From: Bryopsis sp. KO-2023
Lineage: Eukaryota; Chlorophyta; Ulvophyceae; Bryopsidales; Bryopsidaceae
DNA: 64,000 nucleotides
Direction: 5' to 3'
NCBI GenBank assembly: GCA_030272585.1
Contig: BSYQ01000015.1
Location: 1,116,001-1,180,000 of the forward strand
This document shows positions 1 through 10,443 of this stretch, one piece after another. The notes beneath the pieces are model-generated. The model had not been told where the DNA came from. It saw only the letters and a list, made by a program, of their open reading frames with translations, and ran no database searches. The translations under genes were made by a program, and so were the position numbers. How positions within the stretch are numbered: the stretch's first letter is position 1; every line of letters starts with the position of its first letter.

Positions 1-807
1 CAGCTGCACCTATTAGAGATTCAACCACTGACGATCCGAAGGTTAGGCGTTGAGCTCCACGAACGAAAACCAACCTTCCAACACCAGCGTCAGAAAAATT
101 CGGTCGTTGGAAAATTGAATGGAACCCAAAGAATGGTATGGGACAAGAAAAATTCGTGTTGGCGTGGGTGGGGCCTTTCCAAACACCCCCAAGCAGCACC
201 AAACTGCGAAGATTCCAAACAATCAAAACGGCAATTGCCTTGCAAGGATCCGCTCCAACACTCGAATCCAACAACAAGCAACGAGAAGCAATAAAAAAAA
301 GTGAGACAAAAGTGAGAGCCCCCAAAGATCTACTACGCACCTTGTTTGTCTCAGGCGGCGCAAACCCGCCGCCGATTCCGAAAGCTCGCCAACACGCTGC
401 GCATGATCAGCAAAACTCCAAAGGCTTATCTCCCGTCGACGAAGCGATCCAGTGTTCAGTCGACGAAAAAACCAACAGCTGTTTTCCCACACGGTCAAAT
501 ACAAAATCCTCCTGAGGCGGCTGTACAAGATTTCAATGTGCTTTCATACCGAATGATGTTTGGGCGGCCCATCGCATCCTCCGTTGTACATCAGTAAACC
601 GGGCTGCCGCTACAGTAACCCCCCTTGACGAGGTTTTTGATTTCCCCCTTCTCCAAGTGCCGAGATAAGGTCCCGCCAGAACATCTTTGCACAAAAGAGG
701 GTCTTTTAGTGGTAAAAGCCCTGAGTGTTCTGAGTGTGGAGGGTGCAAGGAAAAGCAAGGGGAGTCGGGGTGTTCTTTTCCCTGTTCGCCAGGAGTTATT
801 CGTCAAA
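1..807. other. Left-edge region, no gene assigned
   Basis: I see no gene I can support here. An acceptor-like TTGTCTCAG ends at 354, and the plus strand is then open to stops at 515 or 597 in two different frames, so the terminal exon of a gene entering from the left is possible. Neither frame gives a recognisable protein. The last 150 bases are the likely promoter and 5' leader of the ZIP transporter gene. Confidence 0.4.
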
Positions 808-3800
808 ATGAGGGCCCGCGTCCCAGCACCTCGGTTGGCTCTTCTAGCTGGAGTGTTTCTCTGGGCATTGGTAGTGGGGAGCTGTACAGTGGAACGCTCC
901 AGTGACGTCGGAGGTTCCTCCAGGCGGGTGTTGTTGCAATCGAAAAAGTCGGAAACGCGTCGTGAGACTGAGCCTCTCGCCGTAGGCGAAGAGAATCACG
1001 ACCACGAGGAAGACCACAGTGACGAAGACAGCACCGCTGATCAAGACGTGGATGATCTGTTGAAGGAGAAAGAAAAGGCTGGAACGGAAACAGCAGAGGA
1101 GGGCGATGATCACCAAGATGAAGAGCACAATGATGAGCATGAGGATGAGCATGATGATGACCATAACGAGCATGTTGATGAAAAAGATACTGATCATGAT
1201 GATGATCATGATGTGCATGTTGATGACCACAATGATGAGCATGATGATGAGCATGATGATGAGCATGATGATGAGCATGATGATGATCATGACGCGCATG
1301 TTGATGAAAAAGATGATGAACATCATGATGAACATCATGATGATGATGATGCTGAGGAGAATCATGATCACAACCTGCATGGTGATGAGTCCGAAACAAG
1401 TGCAGAGCATCTGGTGGAAGTGTATGGCGGTGAAGGCATGCTGTTCCCGGCTGAATTGGGCGTCATCTTCGCAGAGCTGACGTGAGTGATTTTTCAGATT
1501 TTCCGACCGCTGGACCGAATTTTGTCTTTGTGATTGTGGGGCGATGGTGAGGCTTTTCTTTTTCTTTCAAAACCCCCAAAAAATGATGAAAAAATTGTCG
1601 TATTTTGTTTTCTTGACACTTTGCGTCAGGTTTGGCACTCCTCCTTCAAACAGAGGGGTTTGATTGTTGTGATACATAGAGTTTGATACATAGAAGAGTG
1701 GAGTGAGGATTTTTCGATTTTGGGTTTCTGTGTAGGGGGATTTGCAAGCCTGGAGACAAACACAATGCTCATTCGCATGACGACAATCATGGCCATAAGA
1801 AAGAGAAGGAGATTCTGACGCCTGCTATGCTGGTGGATGAATACGGGGAGGAGGGGTTGCTGGACTCCAGTGGTTTGGAGAAGTCATGTGTATCCATTCT
1901 CCGATGCCAGGTATTCAACCAACCAAAAACAGTTTTTGGATTTTGCTTTGTCTTTTTTTTGGGGGGGGGAGAAGGGTTTGGGAAGGTCGTAAAGAATTAA
2001 AAAAAATTCGTCGGGGGTCGGTTTTCGGGAGTTGTTTTTCTTCTTCAGTGATGATTTTCGGTCCATCCTTTTTTTTTTGCTTTTTTTCTGTGTGATTCTT
2101 CTGGCCTTTTCTTTTTTTTTTGTTTTGGTTTCCTACTTATTTTGGAGAAAGAATGCAGAAAAAAGAAGTATGTAAATATATACGCTACAAATTTTGATTT
2201 TTTTGCCTGATGTTTTGTTTTTTTTTTCTTGAACAGTTGGAGGAGGGGTGTGAGTTGACGATCGATGAGGAGCACCACGATGAAGATGAGGATCTTGGCA
2301 CTTTAAAAGTCATAATCGCTGTCATTTTTTTCGTGGAGGCCATCGTCGGTGCTCTGGTCCCCCTGGTGGTCGGCCAGTTTGAGAAATACAAACTGTTGCT
2401 CAGCATTTTGAACTGCTTCTCTGGAGGAGTGTTCATTTCGACGGGTGAGCGAAAACGTCCAACTCCATGGTTGCATCATTTTGCATAATTCCAAAACTCA
2501 AGGTTTCGCTGTTTTGCCCTTTGCAAAACGACGTGGAGTCAACAGCGAGCAACCGATCGCACTGTATGTTTGTTTGTTAATTTTTCTCCATTCCTGTCAC
2601 AGGATATATATTTTAATATATATATATACATATACATATACATATTCTTATTTATTTATTTTTTTCTGGACTTCTTCCGCGAAATCTTGTTTTATTTCCT
2701 GGAGAGAGAGAAAAGCAGAGACACAGTGCAATTTTTTTTATAGTTTTCTTCTTGTTTTTTCAACTTCCACTCAGGTTTCGTCCACATGCTTCCGCACCTT
2801 TTCGAAACCGAAGCCGAGGTTTCTGGTTTGGGCGAATACCCTTTGGGCACCGTCATAGTGGTGATCGGATTCATGATGGTGTTTTTTGTCGAACACATCC
2901 TTTTCGACGTGCATTCCGACGAAGTTTTTCAAACCACCACCAACAGACTCCACAGCAAAGACCTCGATGTGCGCAGCGTATCTCAGGTAACCCGCCGCTT
3001 TTTTGAAGGAGTGTTTTCTCGTTCCAAAAACTACATTGGATTTTCTTGTGACAGTTACATAAAGGTGCTCCCACACGAAAAACAGGACGAATCGAAAAAT
3101 CCCACATTCGATGATCTTTCCCAATTTCTGACCCCATCAACCCGTCGTAACAACACTCTGTACAGAAATTGTCAGAAATACCCAGTACAGACAAATTCAT
3201 CCCAACCCGACACTGTGAGTGTTTTTTTCTTTTTTTTACCCACCTTTCTTCCAAAGGTTGAGATATGGTTAAAAACCTGCTTTTTTTTTTTTCTTTTTTC
3301 GTGATTTCAGACGAAGCCTGAACACGACACTCAGCCAACGCTCGGTGACAGGTGGGGCTCCATGAGCCAAGCCCTCGTTCTGTTGATGGCAATTTCAGTG
3401 CATGCCGTTTTGGAAGCCTTGGCTCTTGGTCTCGAGGTAATAAAAACTGAAAAAAAAACGCTCCCTTTTTTTATCTTTTCCTTTGTTTCATTGTTCCTGT
3501 CAATTTTTATTTTTTTTCCAGCATATACCACTGAGCTATGAGAGAATGAAACGAAATTCAGCAGCTGGGTTTCAAAAAGTTAATTTTAAGAAAAAAGCGT
3601 GGTGTCCTCCTAATTTTTCGCATCTTTTCTGTTTGTGGATCTGAAATTCAGGGCTCAATTTGTTTGTATATTTCCTCACAGAGAAAATTTCAGTTTTCTT
3701 AATGAAAAATGAAAAATGAAAGTTTCGTGGACACCCTCCTTCGATCCAATCGCCACACTTTTTTTGTTTGAATTTAATGCTTAGCTCTTTACTTTTTTTG

Positions 3801-4471
3801 TCAAATTCAGTCGCACAAGAACGGCGTTTTGCTGTTGTTCGCTTCCATCGGTAGTCACAAGGGAGTTGCAGCCATGGCCTTGTCAGCAAGATTCCTCAGA
3901 AATGGAGTCAGCAAGAAACAGGTAACCAAAATTTCAACGCTCAGGGGAAGAGAAAAAACAACAACATTGACTCGTTAGAATTGAACTGACAGACTGGCAG
4001 CACTTGCTTTTTTTTTTTTTTTCCGTTTAATAACGAGAAAACTCGTTCGTTACTGATGACAGATTTTCCTGCAGGCTGGCTGTTTTTCGGTTGCCACCCC
4101 CCTGACTGACGTGTTCATACGGCTGGGTTTTTAGGAAAGAGGACCCTTTCCCAAGGATCTGTGAATTGATTTCTGTGTGTCTGACTCAGATTTTCTATTG
4201 CATGGGTGCTTTCTCCCTGATTGCCCCCATCGGGATCCTGTGCGGTCTGGGGAGCAACGGAGTCGCTCCTTTGGCCAAGGTCATTTTGAACGGGCTGTCT
4301 GCCGGAACTTTTATTTATGTGGGTGCGTACGAAGTGATTGCCGATGAATTCCATGACCACCATGCAAAAAACACCGAAAAGAAACCCCGATCGTTGAAAT
4401 TTTCTGCTGTCATTACTGGGGCAGCCGTGATTGCCCTTCTGCAAATGATCCCACATGAAGAGCATGCCTAA
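808..4471 (+). CDS. ZIP family (SLC39-type) metal transporter, eight exons
   Basis: Predicted divalent-metal (zinc/iron) importer of the ZIP family, 645 residues. Exons: 808-1481, 1736-1910, 2237-2444, 2775-2986, 3065-3214, 3311-3436, 3811-3921, 4190-4471. All introns are GT-AG and all phases match. The start at 808 was chosen because it begins a clear signal peptide (MRARVPAPRLALLAGVFLWA). Residues 62-192 are an extreme His/Asp/Glu-rich metal-binding-type domain. Eight membrane segments follow. TM4 carries HAVLEALALGLE, TM5 carries SHKGVAAMALSARFL, and TM7 has SAGTFIYVGAYEVIADEF, the hallmark metal-site segments of the ZIP1/2/3-like subgroup. The TM3-TM4 loop (exon 5) is Asn/Gln-rich, with little histidine, unlike the usual His-rich loop, so the long N-terminal domain may have taken over metal sensing. 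The family call is firm; metal specificity is not readable. Confidence 0.93.
1150..1362 (+). repeat. GATGAGCAT-type coding microsatellite in the ZIP His/Asp domain
   Basis: Degenerate 9-12-base repeats built from GATGAG, CATGAT and GATCAT encode alternating Asp, Glu and His within exon 1 of the ZIP gene. The array is in frame and probably expands and contracts by replication slippage, so the length of the metal-binding region may vary between alleles. Confidence 0.75.
2611..2646. repeat. AT/CATA microsatellite
   Basis: Short run of TA and CATA repeats inside the third intron of the ZIP gene. Confidence 0.7.
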
Positions 4472-7387
4472 AGAAAAAAAAAAAAGATTGAAACATGTGG
4501 ATTTTTTTTTGTCTTTTTGTTTTTTCTTTTCGTTTTTCCGTCCAAATAGGTATGGTCAGGTTTTGTGTATTGGTATTGCTTTTTTTTTCTCTTTCTCTTT
4601 TTTTTTTGATTTTTTTTGTTTGAAAATGAGGGGAGAAAAAGGAAAAAAAAATGGGGGGAGGGGGAGTTGGAAAAGAAAGTGCATATACATATAAAGATGG
4701 AAGAATTCAAAACAAAAAAAATTAAAAAATCCGGAACGATAAATCGAAGACAGGAAAAGAGAGAGAAAGGGGGTGCTTCAAAATTGAGGGGGTGATTTTA
4801 TTTTTTTTTGTATTTTGGGAAAAAAAAAAAATTCTATAAATGTGTGGATGGGAGAGCTAAACTTGGAAAGTGGAGAAAAAAAGAAAAAGAAAAAAGCAAT
4901 GGTTAGATCACTTTTTTTCTTTGGTGGGGGTCTTTTTTTCTTTTTTTTCCATTTCATTTAGCCACCCCCTCACATGCAGTCTTATTCTCTCTTTTTACAC
5001 GTGTTTTTTTTTTGGTGGGTCATGTTAATTTGTTAGGTTTTGTTTTTTTTGCTTTCTTTAGAATTTAAGTGCGAAAATCATTTTTCGAACCTCGACGAAA
5101 CGCTCAACAGCATCGGTTCTTACGAGGGAAAAAAAAGTGAAATAAAAAAAGTTATATGATTGAGAATAAGTAGAAAAAGAAAAGTGGAAAAGGGGAAAAT
5201 GAAAAAATCCGAAAGAAAGAAAAAACAAAAAGAGAGAGAGGAAAGAGTGTCGGCATTCTTTCTGGTCACTCCTTTTTTTTTCTCCTTTTCGTTGGAAATT
5301 TAATCCGGTTTTTGGGTTCATTTGTGTTGCCTTCTTCTCGTGAGGAAAATAATCGAAAAGCTTTTTTTTTTGTGTGCAATTTTTTTTATCATCGAGGAGA
5401 GGGAAAAAGCAACGCACACAGGGGGTGGTTTTTTTCTGTTTTCCCTTATGTGTTGGTACTGAGCTCTGCTTAGGAGGGGAAAAAATCAAAAACGTAGAGA
5501 GTTATATGGCATGGTATATATTTCCTGGGGGGGGGAGGGGGGTTGAGTTGATGGTTTTTTCTTTTTCTGCTAAAAAGAAAAACAAGGATACGCGTGGTCA
5601 GTATTGAGTTGAGGGGGGGGGGGGAAAGGAGAAACAAATAAGGCACTCACTAACTTGAAAAAACGGGTTGAGAATTAATCAGACAAAATTGATGGATTGT
5701 TTTTTAAGGGATGCTGTTTTTTTCTTTTTACCTTTGGGGAAGTGGTGCTAAGAATTAATAGTAATGGTGTTTAAGGATTGTCAGAAAAAAAAGAAGAAAA
5801 ATCGGAGAGTGTTGGGAAAAATTGGAAATATATCATCTGGGTGGTTTCTTGAGAAACCAATGCTTTGATAATGGAGGATGGTCAATTTTTCCGACACCTC
5901 AGGGTTGTTTTTTTCGTTTTTTTTTTTAATTTCTTTTTTCGTGTTTTTTACATAAGAGGAAAGGAAACATAAAAATGAACCATTAAAAAGGGGGAGGAAG
6001 CCAAAAAAAAAAAAGTGAGATTTGAATGACCTAATTTATCTGAAATAAAACAAGCGTGAAAACGACATTTGATAGCTAACTTCCCAAGGAAAAAAAAAGT
6101 GAAATTTAAGAAGATCTGTTTTGATTCTAAAAAGAAAAAGGCTACAAAGTCTGTTCCGAAATTCATTATTTTCCCAGGTTTTTTTTTCGTGCAGATTTTT
6201 TTTTCTTTTTTTTTTGGGATGTGGGGAGGGGACTTTTTTGGTTTTTTTCTTCCTCTCTAAATTTCCTCATGGTGAAAATACATAAAAAAAAAAAAAAGAA
6301 AATTGGGTGCGGGAAGGGGGGGGGGGAAGAAGCATTTGGGTTTTACTTTAGAAAAGTTACATGTTGTGCGGAATTGTTGCATTCTGCTTTGTTATTTCCA
6401 ACAAATCATAAAAAAGTTGAAAAAAAAGGAACAAAAAAATTGTGAAGAAAAAGTTTAAAGATTACAACAGTGATATTGCATTTTCGTGTTTCTCTGTTTT
6501 TTTGCACCGTTTTTTCCTTCGCTCGTTTTTATCTTAAGGAAAAAAAAAACAAACTCACACTCCTTTATGGTTTTGGAGCATTTTTATTCCAGTTGAAAGG
6601 AGAAGGACAAAAAAAAATTGGATTTCTTCATGATCTCTCTTGGAGAACCACTTTGACTTTTACAGTACGTTTTTCGTGGGGGGGGTTTTCGATGTTTTTT
6701 CCCACTCAACCCGACGAAAAAGGGTTGGTAAGTCTAGGAAAGGGGGGGGGGGCAAGGTGGGGGAAGAGAAAGAGGGTTTTTTTTTATAATACAGAACCTT
6801 GCTTTCTTTCCCTTCTTTCAAAGTTTTCCCCATGTCTGACTATCGTCACATCGGAGAGCAACTTGGGGAAGAGCAAAAAAAATATCGAACAAATGAAAGA
6901 CACCCGACCAATCACATTAATTCATCTTTCGTACCTTTTGATTGTAAGAAAGTTTATGGAGGGTTTCGACTCAAAAATTGATGGTCGTGTGTGGGATTAG
7001 TCATCCTCATGGAAGTATTTCGCATTTGGGGGGGGGGATGAATTTCCATCGTGCAGAACAATATATACATTAAATAATGAATCTAATTTGTTGAGAATAC
7101 GTACATGTGAATTTCCTGCTGGTATCGAGGTGAATTTTGGGTGGGTGGTTTGGGTGTGGGAGCGGGGGGTAGGGGGGGTGAAAGACAAGAAAAAAAAAGA
7201 GAATCGAATTTGCAAAGGGCAAGGGACGGGAAAGTTTGTTATGTTTAATGTCTAATCTGACATTTGATGGTGTGTAAAGACAAATAAGGATCTGTCGCAA
7301 AACAAAACAAAGAAAAAAATTTGAATCAAGACAGTAACGATATGAAAGCATTTTTCCCTCAGGTTTTTGAGATTGGCTTTTTTTTTT
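4472..7387. other. Homopolymer-rich intergenic stretch, no gene
   Basis: About 2.9 kb of poly-T, poly-A and poly-G runs (for example near 5613, 6317 and 6750). It begins with the ZIP 3' untranslated region. Open frames here are low-complexity Phe/Lys-rich translations without domains or splice support. I see no gene. Confidence 0.6.
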
Positions 7388-7456
7388 CATTTTGTCATGT
7401 TGTAGGAATCAGGGATCTTACATAAAGCACCCTGATTCCTACAGCATGACAAAATG
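7388..7456. repeat. 27-bp inverted repeat (hairpin)
   Basis: Arms 7388-7414 and 7430-7456 are reverse complements over 27 bases with one mismatch, separated by a 15-base loop. The structure overlaps the 3' end of the coding-like minus-strand segment described next. It could be a transcript-end hairpin, a small foldback element or a hairpin RNA precursor. Confidence 0.85.
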
Positions 7457-8290
7457 AGACAAAAAACTTTCATGTTGTGTGAGGACTCGGTGGTAAGATA
7501 AGTGAAAGCGGTCCTGTTCACAATTATACATTCGCGTTGGAATCTCGGCAGCGTCGCGCAGAAAGATCTCACTGATAAAGGAGGCATTGTTATCGTCGGC
7601 GCTCTGGTAATTTTCGTTTTTGGCGTCGATCATGCCTGTGCCCTCGGGACCTTGCTCGACAAGGGCGTCGAAGCGCCAAGACGAAACAGCGCACTCGCTG
7701 TCTTGTTGTATTGACCACGCATCTTATCTCATGCAACGCTCGAAATTTGAAAAAACTTGTGTTGCGCCGCCAGAAACTGGAGATTCTGGTTGAAACTGTG
7801 TTGAGGGTGTAAAACTGTGATTTTTCTAGTTGAGGTGACTGAGAGGGTATTTGTTTGGAACCAAATCAAATGGCAGCGAAAGGGTTCCAACGTTTTCGCA
7901 AGCAACGCAGGACAGCAACCATTTGCACAATCTTGCCAACGCAGTTTTTATGGATCAACATACTTACCTGACCGGTGTCTTTTCTCGATCATCCAGGGGA
8001 TAGGCGTCTTCGATCTGCGTTTCTGGCACCAGTGACGTGGTTCGAGGAGGGACCCCATCAGGGTGCTCCCACGGTACAATCTTTGGCAGGCTGATGATGC
8101 GCTACGCGCACCTCGGCGCCAAAAGTCAACTCAGCTGCTTCGAGTTTTTCTTTGTGTTCCAGCGAAACACAATACCATTCAGCACAACATTCATATTTCC
8201 CAGTTGAATCGTGAGCCCACGACTGAACCACATCGACTGCCTTGGGTGCGGAAATTGAATCATGATTTGGATAATGATTCTAAGCGGATC
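7439..8290 (-). pseudogene. Coding-like remnants of a minus-strand gene, structure unresolved
   Basis: Three stretches read like protein on the minus strand. About 8284 down to 8085 includes VVQSWAHDSTGKYECCAEWY and follows an acceptor-like CGCTTAG. About 8085 down to 7969 includes PETQIEDAYPLDDREKTPVR and ends at a good GTAAGT donor. About 7727 down to 7439 includes SSWRFDALVEQGPEGTGMID and ends in a stop inside the hairpin. The first two pieces overlap in different frames with no intron of normal size between them, which suggests a frameshift and a decayed gene, although an unusually short intron of 50-60 bases would also fit. I recognise no family. The 5' end would lie in or beyond the adjacent tandem repeat, which may have grown inside one of its introns. 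Confidence 0.4.
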
Positions 8291-8336
8291 ATCGGAGATC
8301 AAATGGAGCCTCCACAAATGGGGGTAAAAAAAAAAA

Positions 8337-9240
8337 CAGCTACAATACATGGGCTGTGGAAACACTTGGGTCGAAATTTTGGTGAATCATCTTTTTCATG
8401 ATGATTTTGAGTATGGAGCCTTGGAAAAAAACGGGCTTTAAAAAAAAAAAAACAGCCACTCTGCATGGGCTGCAAAACACTTGGTCAGGATTCTCGGAAC
8501 AAATTTTTTTCTGGATGATGGATATGGAGCCTCTTAATTTGGGTTTCAAAAAAAAAAAAAACAGCCACTCTGCATGGGCTGCAAAACACTTGGTCGGGAT
8601 TCTCGGAATGATTTTTTTTTCTGGATGATGGATATGGAGCCTCTTAATTTGGGTTTCATAAAAAAAAAAAACAGCCACTCTGCATGGGCTGCAAAACACT
8701 TGGTCAGGATTCTCGGAACAAATTTTTTTCTGGATGATGGATATGGAGCCTCTTAATTTGGGTTTCAAAAAAAAAAAAAACAGCCACTCTGCATGGGCTG
8801 CAAAACACTTGGTCGGGATTCTCGGAACAAATTTTTTTCTGGATGATGGATATGGAGCCTCTTAATTTCGGTTTCAAAAAAAAAAAAACAGCCACTCTGC
8901 ATGGGCTGCAAAACACTTGGTCGGGATTCTCGGAACGATTTTTCTTCTGGATAATGGATATGGAGCCTCTTAATTTGGGTTTCAAAAAAAAAAACAGCCA
9001 CTCTGCATGGGCTGCAAAACACTTGGTCGGGATTCTCGGAACAAATTTTTTTCTGGATGATGGATATGGAGCCTCTTAATTTGGGTTTCAAAAAAAAAAA
9101 AACAGCCACTCTGCATGGGCTGCAAAACACTTGGTCGGGATTCTCGGAACGGTTTTTTTTCTGGATGATGGATATGGAGCCTCTTAATTTGGGTTTCATA
9201 AAAAAAAACTGCCACTGTGGATGGGCTGCAGATTTGGAGG
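8337..9240. repeat. Tandem repeat, about nine units of 106-110 bp
   Basis: Units start with CAGCCACTCTGCATGGGCTG at 8453, 8562, 8672, 8781, 8889, 8995 and 9103, with a degenerate unit at each end (about 8338 and 9209). Unit length varies mainly through the internal poly-A tract of about 8-14 bases. Inner units are almost identical, so the array is young or homogenised. Reading through it on either strand gives only repetitive peptides and no gene. Confidence 0.95.
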
Positions 9241-9585
9241 GAATTTAAATGGACCCTTTTTTTTTGGAATATCGGGCATCAAGTTTGATTGGATTTTTGG
9301 AACTTTTATGGGGTGCTTTGATCTTCTTTGTTTCCGCGGATAGTCATTTTTTCTTTGGGGCAACGTAAACGCGAAAGCATCCGCGAACTGTGAATCCCCG
9401 GGAAATTGAGAATTGCGAAAAAACTTAGGGATTATGTACTTTCATGAATTTTTTAATTGTTCTTTCATTCATTTGTTCATTAAATTTCTTTTGTGTTTTT
9501 TATTTGAAAAAATCTGAGGCTTCAATTTTGCAGCACTTTTTGTTTTTATGCATGACTGATTGTAATTTGCATACCCATCCATGTC

Positions 9586-9725
9586 AAAAGCCATGGAACT
9601 GGATTGCTTAAATGCTGTATTTGATAAATTTAAAATTCTAACTTAACGTGATGGCGTTTTGAATTTTAAAGTTATCAAATACAGCATTTAAGCAATCCAG
9701 TTCCATGGCTTTTGGCGTTAAGTTA
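9586..9725. repeat. 53-bp near-perfect foldback (hairpin) element
   Basis: Arms 9586-9638 and 9661-9713 are reverse complements over 53 bases with a single mismatch, around a 22-base loop. In addition, TAACTTAACG in the loop is complementary to CGTTAAGTTA just outside the right arm (about 9716-9725). This is compatible with a MITE-like foldback, a recent inverted duplication or a hairpin small-RNA precursor. Confidence 0.9.
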
Positions 9726-10443
9726 GACAAGACGACTTCTTGTTTTAAGTGGAAACAGATTCTTAAAATTCCCACTCGCATGCCTGCACAGAAATTGTTT
9801 AAGATGTGTAATTAGGAGCGCGTTGCCACTCCACTTGCACCTGCATTCATCGTCAAAGTTTATTTCTTTTTTCAATTTTGTTGAAGATTCTATCTAGTGT
9901 TTTATTTAACCACATGGCTCGGTGTCCAGTGGGGGGGGAAGCAATCCCAAGTGTTGGGAATATGGGAGTTCTCTATTCCTATTTTCCAAGCTCACCCCAT
10001 ATGAAAAAACGGTGTTCTGAACAGCTCCACATTGTCAAAGAAAACAATGAAAATAAATTCCAAGTCCAGAGTTGCAGTTTTAAAAACGAGTGCTCGCACA
10101 GATCCCTCTCCACAAAAAAAAAAAGGAAAACAGCCCTGGAGGTGTTGTGGAAAGAAAAAAAAAACAGCCACCCGAAAGGGCACCAATCGCTCGCCAAACC
10201 CACCGATCCGAAAAAGGGATCTCCCATAACATGAAAAAAAGTTTCATTGAAACAATACCCGCTGCATACATTTTTTTCTCTTTGTTCGTCTCTTCGATAA
10301 TGCTAAAATTCGCAATTTAAGAAAATGAAAAAAAAAAAGCACAAGTTCATTCAGTGCAATCAGCCGACCACCACCGAAATCCCTTGGCATTTCCGCATCC
10401 CCCTATGATATAGATTTTGGATTGTGAAACTCAAACTCCACAC
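9726..10443. other. Intergenic, no gene
   Basis: AT-rich sequence without a supportable open frame. A degenerate echo of the 108-bp repeat motif, AAAAAACAGCCACCCG with its A-run, occurs near 10158-10176. The right end is presumably 3' untranslated sequence of the minus-strand gene that ends at 10444. Confidence 0.5.

Noticed and set aside
803-1410. Long minus-strand frames rich in His/Ile across the ZIP first exon
   Set aside because: They are antisense to the His/Asp repeat; the plus strand carries the signal peptide and splices in phase to seven further exons.
6470-7000. 176-codon plus-strand frame
   Set aside because: Low-complexity Phe/Lys/Gly translation of homopolymer runs, no domain, no context.
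8340-9248. Repeated frames on both strands; possible CRISPR-like array
   Set aside because: Units are contiguous, without unique spacers, and the genome is eukaryotic; it is a plain tandem repeat.
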